Shown here piece after piece: positions 16,526 through 25,985 of a stretch of DNA of 64,000 nt; within the stretch, counting starts at the first letter, position 1, and each line of letters starts with the position of its first letter. Source of the DNA: Prosthecomicrobium pneumaticum (GTDB lineage: Bacteria; Pseudomonadota; Alphaproteobacteria; Rhizobiales; Kaistiaceae); contig NZ_JACHOO010000002.1 of the NCBI RefSeq assembly GCF_014199915.1, positions 186,001 to 250,000 on the forward strand, given 5' to 3'. A program made the position numbers and the translations under genes. Below the pieces are notes generated by a model. The model did not search any database. It was not told the origin of the DNA and worked only from the letters and a program-made list of their open reading frames with translations.

Positions 16526-17540
16526 GGCGCACCGCCGCACGATAAACCGCCTCATAGGCATCGACCACCACGGTCTCGCTGTAGCGCGTCTCGGCGGCCA
16601 GGCGGCAGGCGGCACGGTCGATCTCCGCCAGACGGGCGACCGCGCCGACCAGGCCGTCGACGCCGTCGCGCACGAAGCCCGTGACGCCGTCGTCGACGAC
16701 CTCCGGCACCGATCCGCGGCGCAGGCCGAGCACCGGCGTGCCGCAGGCGAGCGCCTCCGCCATCACGATGCCGAACGGCTCGTCCCAGAGGATCGGCATC
16801 AGGAAGGCCGCGGCCGAACCGAGAAGTGCGCTCTTTTGCGCGTCGTCGACCGGCCCGACATAGGCGACGGCCGCGCCATCGACATGCGGAAAGACATGCG
16901 CCTGCGCCCAGGCACGATGGGCGTCGGGGACGTTGCCGGCGATGACCAGCCGGCGGCCGGCGCGCCTGGCGATCTCGATGGCGAGGTGGGGTCCCTTGAT
17001 CGCCTCGACCCGGCCGAGAAAGACGAGCGGCGCGTCGTCGGGCACGCGCGGCACGAAATCATAGGTCGAAAGCGGCACCCCGTTCGGCACGACGCTCCAG
17101 CGCCCGAGCGACCGCACGGGCCGGATCATCGCCTCGCTCACCGCGGTGAAGCCGAGCGTTCCACGCGACAGGGCGGTTCCGAAGCGGATGGTTCTGGGGG
17201 CGACCGGTCGCTGATAGGTCATCAGCTTCGGGATCGACAGCGGCAGGAGCGGCGCGAGATAGGCGACGCGGGAGAAGCTGTGCACGAGATCGAACCGCCC
17301 CCGCAGCACTTCGCCGGCGAGAACGGCCGCGTTCCGGACCGTGTCGACACGGGACCGACTGTCGGCGCCCGGCCAAGGCACGAGCCGCCCTGCCGATCTG
17401 GAATTCCGATCAGCGAACAGGACGACTTCATGTCCCCGCGCGACGAGCCCCCGCGCGAGCAGGTCCACCACCCGCTCGATGCCGCCATAATGGACCGGCG
17501 GGACGGGGAGCTCCGGATCGGCGGTGAGGACGATCTTCAT
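16518..17540 (-). CDS. Glycosyltransferase family 4
   Basis: A 340-residue GT-B enzyme. PPVHYGGIERVV at 14-25 is a strong family 4 N-terminal loop, PNGVPL at 152-157, FLGRVEAIKGPH at 174-185, and DEPFGIVMAEALACGTPV at 253-270 holds the E-x7-E pair (Glu254, Glu262). It sits 3 bp after the FkbM gene and overlaps the next glycosyltransferase, so it is coupled on both sides. Retaining transfer from a nucleotide sugar is expected; acceptor unknown. Confidence 0.9.
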   Translation of the reverse strand: MKIVLTADPELPVPPVHYGGIERVVDLLARGLVARGHEVVLFADRNSRSAGRLVPWPGADSRSRVDTVRNAAVLAGEVLRGRFDLVHSFSRVAYLAPLLPLSIPKLMTYQRPVAPRTIRFGTALSRGTLGFTAVSEAMIRPVRSLGRWSVVPNGVPLSTYDFVPRVPDDAPLVFLGRVEAIKGPHLAIEIARRAGRRLVIAGNVPDAHRAWAQAHVFPHVDGAAVAYVGPVDDAQKSALLGSAAAFLMPILWDEPFGIVMAEALACGTPVLGLRRGSVPEVVDDGVTGFVRDGVDGLVGAVARLAEIDRAACRLAAETRYSETVVVDAYEAVYRAAVRHG

Positions 17541-17543
17541 TCC

Positions 17544-18419
17544 TCAGAGCTTCGCGTGGATATCTTTCCACCCATAGCCGTTGGCGGCGAGATACAGCGC
17601 CATCTCGGATGCGCTCAACCATCTTCCCGGGACATCCTCCCCGAAAGGTCCAGCAGCGTCATATTCGAACTTCCATTTAAAGTCAAGTAAATCAATATCG
17701 AAGTATCTGTTATTCACATACTCTCCCTCAACGATCTTAAATTTCGTGTAGCCGGCGGAAGCAAGCTCGAGGAACACGTCAGGTGTATGTATCTCGGCTG
17801 AAACGTACGGAACTGAAACGGACCGGGTCATAGAGCGAACAATTGGACCATCAAGCCCTTCAAGGTCGATCTTGACGTAGAAGGGATCGCCGTATTGATC
17901 GAATAGCGCGCCCGGCGTGAGGGAGGGTAGCGTGATCATCCTGAAGTCCGCAGCCCTTTCAGATCCAGGCACGACAAAAGTACTAAGTGAATCTTGCTCG
18001 GAATGAATGTAAAATTCCACCTGATGAACAGACTCATCGGGAACAATACATGCGTTTATGACCTTTAGGCGGTCCTCCTTGCAATAATCAATATACTTAT
18101 CACTAATGACTGAACATAAAAGGGGATTCGCCTCGACGGCCACCACATTCAATCCGCGCGCCAGATAGTACGGAATGTTTCGTCCATGGTTGGCGCCAAA
18201 GTCATAGACCAGGCGACCCCTGATATCCTCTTCGCCCCAACCGTTCGAGGGCTCAGCAGCCGGAGCTGAGAAGCGGGCCTCGCGTTCCAGGACGCGGGCA
18301 TGAAACTCCACATGGTGAGCCAGCCTCTTGGCAAAGCGTCCGAACGGGCTCAGTCCGTCCCTCTCGCCGCGCATGGACGCCCGCAGGAGGTCTCGCAGAT
18401 GGGCCTTCAGCGGGATCAT
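17544..18419 (-). CDS. FkbM-family methyltransferase
   Basis: A 291-residue SAM-dependent methyltransferase. DFGANHG at 73-79 is motif I, VAVEANP at 93-99 the acidic strand, and YVKIDLEGLD at 181-190 the FkbM motif with KIDLEG. FkbM-type enzymes O-methylate sugars or related hydroxyls. Here a methyl on a repeat-unit sugar or a chain terminus is likely. The 3' half is more AT-rich than its neighbours. The ATG at 18419 overlaps the stop of the preceding glycosyltransferase (ATGA). Confidence 0.88.
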   Translation of the reverse strand: MIPLKAHLRDLLRASMRGERDGLSPFGRFAKRLAHHVEFHARVLEREARFSAPAAEPSNGWGEEDIRGRLVYDFGANHGRNIPYYLARGLNVVAVEANPLLCSVISDKYIDYCKEDRLKVINACIVPDESVHQVEFYIHSEQDSLSTFVVPGSERAADFRMITLPSLTPGALFDQYGDPFYVKIDLEGLDGPIVRSMTRSVSVPYVSAEIHTPDVFLELASAGYTKFKIVEGEYVNNRYFDIDLLDFKWKFEYDAAGPFGEDVPGRWLSASEMALYLAANGYGWKDIHAKL

Positions 18420-19444
18420 TGACCGTCTCCGGCGAGGTTGCGAGTGAGCGGAGCCTCAGCAAGGAACTGGAAGTGCTGCGCCAATCGGCGCCGGCTCTGC
18501 AACAGACGGAGCCATCGCGTCGGACGCCGCCCGAACGAGAGGCAAGCTCTCATCAGTCCGACGACCGGCGCCCGCCACAGCAACGCATGTGCCTCGCGGT
18601 TTGCCAATCCCGCCTCGACGAGCGCTACAGCCCGCGGTGAGATTGGCGATACACCATTCCAGAGCGCTCCGGCCAGACGTCGGCGACTCGTCTTGCTGCG
18701 TAGGGCCGCAAAGACGCTGCCGATCAGGAGCGCCTGATACATGCCCCATCGGTCGCCAACATCGCGCGCGCTGCTGAGCGTTTCTGCATAATTGACGAGG
18801 GGCGCGCCGTTGAGTGGCACGGAGCGGGGCAACAATCGCTCCCTAAAGTGCTCCGTCACGTCGACGGGTATCGTCTCAGGCGTCAAGAGCGACGATCGAC
18901 GTTCGACGCGAACAAGCATGGAGCTGTTACAGATCTTCGCAGAGCCGCAGATCTCTGTCAGCGTGAAGCTATGAAGGCGCACATCGTAGAATGGCCAGAT
19001 CGTTGTTTCCGTGTCGTGCCATCGCCCGCCCGGCAGCTCGCGCCAGATCCTTTCGTTGCCTACAACCAGCGGAGCGTCTGGAAAATGTTTCAGAACGGCG
19101 ATCTGCGCGGCGAGGAATGTTGGTTCCCACCAGTTGTCGTCCTCCAGCAAAGCGGCGTAGCGCGCCTCCGCTTCCCGAAACACCAAGTTGAAGCTGCTAA
19201 CCGGACCACGCTTTGTAAGGGGGAGAAACAGACTGAGACGCGGATCGGCGAAGCTCTCGATGATATCGCCAACCTCGCCATCGGCCGGATCATCATTGAC
19301 AACCTTGACGAGCAACATCGTGTGGGTCTGCGCGAGCACGCTCGCGATGGCCCGCCGCAACATTTCATGCCGGCGATACGTCACGATATAGACCGCCACG
19401 AGATCGGCGCCGCTCGGGTCGCCGGGGGATTGGGCTGAACTCAT
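18416..19444 (-). CDS. Glycosyltransferase family 2
   Basis: A 342-residue GT-A enzyme. The first strand is LVAVYIVTYRRHEMLRRAI, VVNDD sits at 48-52, and the metal site is LLEDDNWWEP at 99-108. The C-terminal part is poorly conserved and basic. ATG 19444 is chosen because it begins 1 nt after the previous stop; an in-frame start at 19480 would overlap that gene. Substrate unknown. Confidence 0.85.
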   Translation of the reverse strand: MSSAQSPGDPSGADLVAVYIVTYRRHEMLRRAIASVLAQTHTMLLVKVVNDDPADGEVGDIIESFADPRLSLFLPLTKRGPVSSFNLVFREAEARYAALLEDDNWWEPTFLAAQIAVLKHFPDAPLVVGNERIWRELPGGRWHDTETTIWPFYDVRLHSFTLTEICGSAKICNSSMLVRVERRSSLLTPETIPVDVTEHFRERLLPRSVPLNGAPLVNYAETLSSARDVGDRWGMYQALLIGSVFAALRSKTSRRRLAGALWNGVSPISPRAVALVEAGLANREAHALLWRAPVVGLMRACLSFGRRPTRWLRLLQSRRRLAQHFQFLAEAPLTRNLAGDGQ

Positions 19445-19445
19445 T

Positions 19446-20390
19446 CTACCGCCTCGCCAAGAGCTGCAGCCGACGCGCAAGTCGCCAGCCGACGAGCCGG
19501 CGCAACGCGTGGAACCGTGGTGGTCCCACCGGAGCTATATCGGCTCCACCGAGTTCTTTGGCACGCGCCCGAGCCAGGATGCGCAGATCGCCATGGTACG
19601 GGTAGTGCTCATAATCGAACGACTGGAGGATATTCGCGCTCGCCCTGCGTGCAGCCGAAGAACTGTCGAGGGTCAGAAGGTGATCGACGGCAAGGGTCAA
19701 CGATAAATAGGCCGACTCGACCGCCACTCGGGACTTCCGCCCCGACAGGCTGCCCGCCACTCCGGAGCGATAGTACAGCCGGGCCTCGGGGGCGAAGAGA
19801 ACGCGCTCGGCCGCGGCGAGCAGGCGGGCGAAGAACTCGAAATCGTCGATCAGGGTGAGGCGCTCGTCCCATCCGCCGCGGCGCTCGATCAAAGCGCGCG
19901 GAATGAGGAAGGCCCCGCACTGTGTCATCGGCTGGCCGCCGGTCCATTCCCGGATGAGCCAGTCGGTGCCCGAGGCGTCACGATCGTTCGGCCGGGGCAC
20001 GAACTGCGCCTCGGCAGGATCGTGGCGAAACCGCGCCCAGGGACCGGTCGCGACGACATCGTCTGCGCCGCCCAGCCGTTCAGCGAGCGCTTCGATGTGG
20101 CGGGGGCCGATCAGATCGTCCGCATCGAGGAAGAGGACCTGACGACCGCTCGAAGCCGCGAAGGCCCGGTTGCGCGCCGCCGAGGCGCTGCCGCGGGCCT
20201 GCCGAATGAGCCGGACGCCACGACCGGCGAACCGCTGCACCCTCTCGACCGAGCCGTCTGTGGAGCCATCATCGACGACGATCAGCTCGATCGACGGATA
20301 GCTCTGCTCGAGGACACTCTCGATCGCCGCGGCGACGAAACGTTCCGCATTGAAACAAGGTATCAGGACGGAGACGAGCGGTCGGCTCAC
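19446..20390 (-). CDS. Glycosyltransferase family 2
   Basis: A 314-residue GT-A enzyme with canonical motifs: VSVLIPCFNAERFVAAAI at 6-23, VVDDGSTDGS at 38-47, ARNRAFAASSG, and the DxD-type FLDADD at 87-92. The C-terminus is strongly basic (RRLQLLARR), consistent with peripheral membrane binding. Its ATG overlaps the previous stop by 4 nt. Inverting transfer of a hexose is expected for the family. Confidence 0.92.
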   Translation of the reverse strand: MSRPLVSVLIPCFNAERFVAAAIESVLEQSYPSIELIVVDDGSTDGSVERVQRFAGRGVRLIRQARGSASAARNRAFAASSGRQVLFLDADDLIGPRHIEALAERLGGADDVVATGPWARFRHDPAEAQFVPRPNDRDASGTDWLIREWTGGQPMTQCGAFLIPRALIERRGGWDERLTLIDDFEFFARLLAAAERVLFAPEARLYYRSGVAGSLSGRKSRVAVESAYLSLTLAVDHLLTLDSSSAARRASANILQSFDYEHYPYHGDLRILARARAKELGGADIAPVGPPRFHALRRLVGWRLARRLQLLARR

Positions 20391-21535
20391 GGAGCCGCCT
20401 CATCGAGCGCCGTCGCGAGCACATACTCCGCCACCTTCTCGGGCGCCATCAACGCATCATACGCCGCCTGATTGCGGGCGGCGATGCGGCGGCGCTCGGC
20501 GTCCGTCGTCCGCGCGAGCGCCTCTTCGACACCCGCCCAGCCCGCCTCGTCGTTCCAGCTGATCTCGAAGCGCGACAGGTCGAACCACGGCTCCAGGAAG
20601 GCGCGGTCCGCGAAGATCGGCAGGCCGAGCATCATGGCGAGCGTCATGATGTTGCGCCAGCCCCAGTGGAATCCGGACGCGAAAACGGCGAGACGGCTCG
20701 CGGCGAGCATCGTCTCATAGTCCGCGACGGCTCCGACCGCCATCGGGAAGGCGGCCTTATCGAGCGGGGCCGCCGCGCTGCCGTCCCATTCGGAAGGCTC
20801 CGCCCAGTTGAGCCGCGCATGGATCGCACGGCCTCGCTCGGCCAGCTTAGCGAGCTCCCGGTGCAGGGCGACCCGGTGCCGCGGCCACCCCCACAGCGTA
20901 TCGAGGAGCACGACGTCATGGAGCGGCGGCCGGTCGCGCAGCGCGAGCAGCTCCCGATAGCGCGCCTCGAAATCGAGATAAGCAACGAACCATGGCTCAT
21001 CGCCGGATAATCGGCGCACGAGCTTGTCATAGCCGTTCCGCATCGTCTGTACGAGCGGCCCCGGCCCCCGACGTCGCTCGGCATTCGGCCCGATCGGCAC
21101 GAAGGGGCGAACCCGATCGAAATAGGCGGCTTGCCGCTCGAGGAGCGCAGCCGCGCGCCGCTCGTAAAAGGCAGTCTCCTGCGGCTCGAGCCAGCCATAA
21201 GGGGCACTGAAGCGCCGGTCGATGAAGAAGGCGCGGTTATAGCCCGCGCAGAAATAGACATCGGCGTGCTCGATGATGCCCGCCATGCAGAGGAACGAAT
21301 CCTCGCTGTCGACGATGCAGCGCCTGCGCGTGCTGCTGCGCGACACGGCGATCAGGCTGGTGTGGCGATGCGGATGGGCGAGGACGGCCTCCGAGAAGCC
21401 CGCCGACGCGGCCGAAGCGAGCGGGCGCTCGCGGTAGCGGATCGCCCCCGCCCGGTGCAGCCGCATGAAGCCGTGGCGCAGCAGGAAGTTGCGATGGTCG
21501 TGGCCGTGCCTGAACCATGCGACCTCGGGTGTCAC
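20387..21535 (-). CDS. Unrecognised protein, possible GT-B glycosyltransferase
   Basis: A 382-residue soluble protein not assigned to a known family. The only glycosyltransferase-like feature is the C-terminal part at about 270-330: ADYETMLAASRLAVFASG followed by GWRNIMTLAMMLGLPIFAD, a layout like the donor site of GT-B enzymes (variable strand, small-residue turn, helix, then GLP). Upstream are DVVLLDTLWGWPRHR (207-221) and a basic N-terminal half. GTG 21535 overlaps the glf stop (GTGA) and the stop overlaps the next gene, so it belongs to the operon. A role in sugar transfer is inferred from position. Confidence 0.75.
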   Translation of the reverse strand: MTPEVAWFRHGHDHRNFLLRHGFMRLHRAGAIRYRERPLASAASAGFSEAVLAHPHRHTSLIAVSRSSTRRRCIVDSEDSFLCMAGIIEHADVYFCAGYNRAFFIDRRFSAPYGWLEPQETAFYERRAAALLERQAAYFDRVRPFVPIGPNAERRRGPGPLVQTMRNGYDKLVRRLSGDEPWFVAYLDFEARYRELLALRDRPPLHDVVLLDTLWGWPRHRVALHRELAKLAERGRAIHARLNWAEPSEWDGSAAAPLDKAAFPMAVGAVADYETMLAASRLAVFASGFHWGWRNIMTLAMMLGLPIFADRAFLEPWFDLSRFEISWNDEAGWAGVEEALARTTDAERRRIAARNQAAYDALMAPEKVAEYVLATALDEAAP

Positions 21536-22698
21536 GCGGAAGCCTCCCGGCCGGCGGACGCCGGACGGCGCGGCGCGATCTCCTTCTCGAAACAGGCGAG
21601 CGCCCGCGCGACCGCCTGGTCCATGTTGTAATAGCTGTAATCGGCGAGGCGTCCGGCGAAGAAGACGGTGCCGAGCTTCGCCGCCTCCGCCGCATAGCGC
21701 CGGTAGATCCTGCGGCTGTCCTCGTGCGGGATGGGATAATAGGGCTCGTTGCGCCCCGGCACATAGTCTTCCGGATATTCGAAGGCCAGGGTCGTATGGC
21801 CGATGTCGCCCTGGCCGGTCAGCTGCCTGAATTCCGTCGACCGCGTAAAGGCATGCTGCGCGGCAGGGGTCGGAAAGTTCTGCTGGGCGGCGCGCTGGAT
21901 CGTGTGTCCAGATTCCGTCGTCACCATGTCGAAGCGGATGCTGCGATAGGGAAGCGGCCCGTGCACATGATCGAAGAACTCGTCGATCGCGCCGGTGAAG
22001 ACGACGCGATCGAACCGCTCGACACCGTCGACGTCCTCGAAGCTCTGGCCACAGCGCAGCTCGATCCGCGGATCGTCGAGCATACGGGCGACCAGCGCGG
22101 CATAGCCATCACGCGGCATCGCCTGGAAGGTGTCCTGGAAGTAGCGGTCGTCGCGTGAAAGGAAGACCGGCACACGAGCGGACACGGAAGGGTCGAGCGC
22201 GTCGGGCGCGACGCCCCACTGCTTCATCGTGTAATGAAGGAAGACCTTCTCATAGACGAGATCGGCGACACGGCGGACATCGGCCGAACCGGACTGCCGC
22301 ATCTTCAGGATCGGAACCTTGACGCCGAGACCGTATTCTCCGGCGAGCACCGCATTGAGCCGGCGACCTTCTGTCTCGCCGAAGACGATTTCCATCGCCG
22401 TCATGTTGAACGGCAGCGGCACCCATCGGTCGTCGAACCACGCAACGACCCGGTGCTCATAGGACCGCCAGTCCGTATAGCGGCTCAGATAGTTCGCCAC
22501 CTGCGGCGCGTTGGTATGGAAGATGTGCGGGCCATAGTGGTGCACGACGACGCCGTGCCCGTTTGGGCCGTCGAAGGTATTGCCGCCGATGTGCTCGCGG
22601 CGATCGATCACAACGACGCGCTCGTCGAGACGTTCGGCGATCTCCCGGGCGAGCACGGCCCCGGTCAGGCCCGCTCCTACTATCAATGTTCTGCGCAT
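21532..22698 (-). CDS. glf: UDP-galactopyranose mutase
   Basis: A 388-residue flavoenzyme converting UDP-galactopyranose to UDP-galactofuranose. FAD binding is shown by VGAGLTGAVLA at 7-17 and IDRREHIGGN at 31-40. HHYGPHIFHTN at 53-63 is the family hallmark, and GRLADYSYYNMDQAVARAL near the C-terminus closes the flavin site. A longer frame exists, but ATG 22698 starts at the first strand and lies 2 nt after the previous stop. It implies galactofuranose in the polymer. GalE at 5952 would supply its substrate. Confidence 0.95.
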   Translation of the reverse strand: MRRTLIVGAGLTGAVLAREIAERLDERVVVIDRREHIGGNTFDGPNGHGVVVHHYGPHIFHTNAPQVANYLSRYTDWRSYEHRVVAWFDDRWVPLPFNMTAMEIVFGETEGRRLNAVLAGEYGLGVKVPILKMRQSGSADVRRVADLVYEKVFLHYTMKQWGVAPDALDPSVSARVPVFLSRDDRYFQDTFQAMPRDGYAALVARMLDDPRIELRCGQSFEDVDGVERFDRVVFTGAIDEFFDHVHGPLPYRSIRFDMVTTESGHTIQRAAQQNFPTPAAQHAFTRSTEFRQLTGQGDIGHTTLAFEYPEDYVPGRNEPYYPIPHEDSRRIYRRYAAEAAKLGTVFFAGRLADYSYYNMDQAVARALACFEKEIAPRRPASAGREASA

Positions 22699-22700
22699 CG

Positions 22701-23738
22701 TCAGCCGACCACCTGTTGCACTTCGGACCGTCCCCCCGGTGGACGGCCCTGGAAGGAGCTGGCCGCCGCAGCCGCACAGGCCCGTTCGAAGACCCGCTGC
22801 CAGCCGTGCTGGTAATAGGATCGCTTCGACTGCGCGACATAGTGATGAAGCACCGCCGCCGGCGCCCTGCCCTCGTCGAGACCGGGCATGACGACATAGT
22901 CGGTGCGCGGCAGTGCCGCCGCCGGCCGACCGGCGAACAGCATGGCGGTCAGGCCCTGTTCCTGAAGATAGCTCGGTCCATAATGCTCGTTCTGCGCGGC
23001 GCACCAGTGCTCGAGCCGCTCCCAGTCGATGGGGTGCGCATCGAGCGCGTAGAGCCCGACATTGACGCGCTCGGGAACCGGCGCGCCGGCGAGCCGCGAA
23101 AGAAAGTCGAGCGGATAGCCATAGGCCGTCGCGACATCCTGCATATAGACCGCGTGCGGCGCCTCAAACCATTCGATCAGGCGGGCGGGCGGGCGGAAGA
23201 ACAGCATGTCGGAATCGAGGATCAGGCGCCGCGGCGCCGGGCCGAGCTGCATGTCCGTCAGCTTGCGCAGATGCGGATAGACCTCCCGCCGCGCCCGCAG
23301 CGCCGGAAAGGCGTGCCGAGGCAAGAGGCGGTCGAGCCGCGCCTCGGTCGCATCGCGGTCGACGAACTCGGCCCATGGTACGATTCGGCGGAGGCGATCA
23401 CGAAGCGCCGCGGTCATCGCGCCATCGTCGAACACGACGGGCGTGATCTTGAAGGGCACACCGAGCTGCAGCGAGACGAAGCAGAACACCGTCTGGAACC
23501 AGTATTTCGGCCCGGTGAGAAACGCCACCTCAGCGGCGGAGCCGATGGGAGGTTCACCGAGCGGCGGCAAACGCTCCGCCGCCTCGATCATCGCGGCTCG
23601 CCCACCCGCCGTCCGCCATTGCTCGACCGGCCCCCCCTCGAGGATGCTCTGGCGCACGAGCCCGACGGGCCGGTGATAGACGAGCCGCGCGGCCTTCCCC
23701 ACACCCAGGCGGCGGGCGAACTCGCGAAGCCCGCTCAC
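22701..23738 (-). CDS. Putative GT-A nucleotide-sugar transferase
   Basis: A 345-residue protein with a GT8-like layout: AEVAFLTGPKYWFQTVF at 69-85, the helix REVYPHLRKLTDMQL ending at 165, and a clear DxD metal site RLILDSDMLFF at 171-181. These features indicate a metal-dependent nucleotide-diphospho-sugar transferase, but the exact CAZy family is uncertain. GTG 23738 overlaps the previous stop (GTGA). The C-terminal 60 residues are rich in Ala, Arg and Gly and may be disordered. Confidence 0.78.
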   Translation of the reverse strand: MSGLREFARRLGVGKAARLVYHRPVGLVRQSILEGGPVEQWRTAGGRAAMIEAAERLPPLGEPPIGSAAEVAFLTGPKYWFQTVFCFVSLQLGVPFKITPVVFDDGAMTAALRDRLRRIVPWAEFVDRDATEARLDRLLPRHAFPALRARREVYPHLRKLTDMQLGPAPRRLILDSDMLFFRPPARLIEWFEAPHAVYMQDVATAYGYPLDFLSRLAGAPVPERVNVGLYALDAHPIDWERLEHWCAAQNEHYGPSYLQEQGLTAMLFAGRPAAALPRTDYVVMPGLDEGRAPAAVLHHYVAQSKRSYYQHGWQRVFERACAAAAASSFQGRPPGGRSEVQQVVG

Positions 23739-24694
23739 GAGGCCGCGCCGTTGTCGATGTGAGCTGCGGCCGGCGAACGGCGTCTCGCACCCGCGAACCA
23801 GCGCCGGACCTGAGCACCGAACAGGATCGAATTGAGCGAAAGGTAGCGCGCGGCGTAACGCCGCCAACTCTCCCGCTCCGTCAATCCGCGGCGCCAGATC
23901 AGCCGGGCCAACAGCGGCAGCCCGAGCTTTGTCTGGCGAACGAACATAGCCAGCGGCAAGTCATTGATCGGGTTGGCCGGATCGATGTCTCGAAGTTGAT
24001 ACCCGTAGATATAGTTTCTCCTATGAATATAGGAGAGCCTCATCTTTTCCCGCGAGACATGGTGTACCATCCTCATCGAGGAACTGAACTCAAAGCGCAG
24101 GGTGGGATTCGACCGCCGAAGTGCCAGTTGAAGAGCGGTTTCCTCCCCCAGTCGTAATCGATCACCGCTGACGCCAAGGGTCGGATCGAAGCCTCCTGCT
24201 GCTGACAAGACTGAGACACGCCAGCCCATATTGCCGCCCGAGAAGCAAACGGACGCCGCCTGTGGGCCGTCGGCGAGTTCCAGATGGGCACTGCCGAAAG
24301 AATCGTCGAACCAGGCCGGCTTCGGAGAGGTGTAGAACGGCGTATAGGGCCCCCCGAACACATCCGCCTCGGCCCGTTTCGTGACCGCACCAACGGCGGA
24401 TCCCCATTCAGCCGACGGGATCCCATCATCGTCGAGAAAGACGAGATATGCAGTCGAACAAGCGGCCATGGCGGCGTTCCGCGCATGCGACAGCCCGACT
24501 CTCGGCTCGACGATGCGCCGCGCCATGGACCCGAACTGGGCGACCACAGCCGCCGTATCGTCTGTCGATCCATTGTCGACGACGAGGACCGGCGCGTCCA
24601 ACCCCTTCAGCGACGCCGCAAGACCCTCCAGACAACGCCGCAGGAAGGCGGCGCGATTGCGCGTGCAGATCGCGACGGTGAATGCCTCAGCCAT
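23735..24694 (-). CDS. Glycosyltransferase family 2
   Basis: A 319-residue GT-A enzyme with FTVAICTRNRAAFLRRCL at 5-22, VVDNGSTDD at 38-46, GLSHARNAAM at 67-76 and the metal-binding FLDDD at 86-90. GGNMGWR in the acceptor half also matches family 2 enzymes. ATG 24694 is preferred because it starts at the first strand and overlaps the previous gene by 8 nt. The last 90 residues carry aromatic and basic stretches that may contact the membrane. Confidence 0.9.
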   Translation of the reverse strand: MAEAFTVAICTRNRAAFLRRCLEGLAASLKGLDAPVLVVDNGSTDDTAAVVAQFGSMARRIVEPRVGLSHARNAAMAACSTAYLVFLDDDGIPSAEWGSAVGAVTKRAEADVFGGPYTPFYTSPKPAWFDDSFGSAHLELADGPQAASVCFSGGNMGWRVSVLSAAGGFDPTLGVSGDRLRLGEETALQLALRRSNPTLRFEFSSSMRMVHHVSREKMRLSYIHRRNYIYGYQLRDIDPANPINDLPLAMFVRQTKLGLPLLARLIWRRGLTERESWRRYAARYLSLNSILFGAQVRRWFAGARRRSPAAAHIDNGAAS

Positions 24695-25985
24695 CGGATG
24701 CTCGAACAAGGGTGCGATCAGTCCGCCCCCGCGCCCGCTCGATCGCCCTCCGATAGGCTGCTTCCTGCAGGGGGCCGATCGCCGCTTCCGAGTAGGTCGC
24801 GAGCACATGGGTCCGCGCCGCCTCCCCCATCCGCGCCCTTTGCGCCGGGTCGCGGAGCAGAGCGATGACGGCGTCCGCAATTGCGCGGGGGCTGCGCGGC
24901 GGCACGAGCAGGCCGGTGCGGCCGTGCTCGATGATTTCGGCCATGCCGCCCGCCGAGGAGCCAACGACCCCGCAGCCCGCGGCCATCGCCTCGAGACAGA
25001 CGAAACCGAACGCCTCCCAATAGCTCGGGAAAACGCCCACCGCCGTATCGGCGAGGGTCCCTGGAATCTCGTCGTAAGGCAGAGCGCCCGTGAACTCGAT
25101 CCGGTGGCCTGCCCCGGCGCCGGCGAGACGCCGGATCACGAGATCGAGCGGCTCGCGTGTTGCCGGATGGGGCAGCGTTCGGCCGACGAAACGGAACCGT
25201 GCGTCCGGCATTGCGCGCAGGATTCGTGGGATCGCACGGGCGAGTTCGAGCACGCCCTTGCGTACCTCGAGCTTGCCGATGAACGTCACGAGCGACGATG
25301 GTCGGCTCGCTGCAAGGGAAAGCAATTCGGGGCGAGCCTGAAAAACGTACGGCACGACCGACGAACGAGAAACATCGATTGGCCAGCGCTGGCTGGTCAA
25401 CTCAAGCAAGGCCGCAGTAGGGGACGTCACCAAGTCGGCGGCGAGGGTGATCGCCCGCTCCGGGTCGACCGCGGGGGCGTAGCGGCCCCAGAAGGGGCGC
25501 GGCCACTGCCCGCGGCGAAGCGCGCCCGCCACGAACCGGAGCTTCGCTGCCGGGGTCACATAGGCATCGTTGATCGCACCGATCTGATAGCTCGCCGTCG
25601 CGAGCTTCACGACCCGCGGAAGATCGGGCACGGCGGTCTGAACGGCTTCGAGATCCGCCCCGTATTCGGCGCTCTCCACCACATCGAAAGGAAGCACCTT
25701 GTGCCGCGCCAGAAAGGCCGGCAGGACGGCACGCGCAAAACCCACACGCGGGCCGTCGACGCTGAATATCTGCACGCCGCCGCTCGTCCGGCCACTCGTG
25801 ACACCGCCTTCCGCCGAGGTGAAGACCTCGACGGCATGGCCGCGCGCCGCCAGCATCGCGGCGGCGTTGCGAACATAGGTGCCGATGCCGCCGCCGTCGC
25901 GAATGCCGGCATACTCGTAGGACACGAAGGCAATCCGCATGTGCCCAGCGAGAGCCGAACGGTTCGCGAGCGCCGCAGCGTTCAT
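24687..25985 (-). CDS. Glycosyltransferase family 4
   Basis: A 432-residue GT-B enzyme. After a short leader the first strand MRIAFVSYEYAG starts at residue 16, the glycine loop GGGIGTYVRNAAAML is at 31-45, and the C-terminal domain shows FIGKLEVRKGVLELARAI and WEAFGFVCLEAMAAGCG with the E-x7-E pair. ATG 25985 overlaps the previous stop (ATGA); a second start at the MRIAF methionine is possible. Substrate unknown. Confidence 0.9.
   Translation of the reverse strand: MNAAALANRSALAGHMRIAFVSYEYAGIRDGGGIGTYVRNAAAMLAARGHAVEVFTSAEGGVTSGRTSGGVQIFSVDGPRVGFARAVLPAFLARHKVLPFDVVESAEYGADLEAVQTAVPDLPRVVKLATASYQIGAINDAYVTPAAKLRFVAGALRRGQWPRPFWGRYAPAVDPERAITLAADLVTSPTAALLELTSQRWPIDVSRSSVVPYVFQARPELLSLAASRPSSLVTFIGKLEVRKGVLELARAIPRILRAMPDARFRFVGRTLPHPATREPLDLVIRRLAGAGAGHRIEFTGALPYDEIPGTLADTAVGVFPSYWEAFGFVCLEAMAAGCGVVGSSAGGMAEIIEHGRTGLLVPPRSPRAIADAVIALLRDPAQRARMGEAARTHVLATYSEAAIGPLQEAAYRRAIERARGRTDRTLVRASDG

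Noticed and set aside
17925-17936. GAGGGTAGCGTG on the plus strand
   Set aside because: This 10-of-12 match to ops is antisense inside the FkbM gene, so it is treated as chance.
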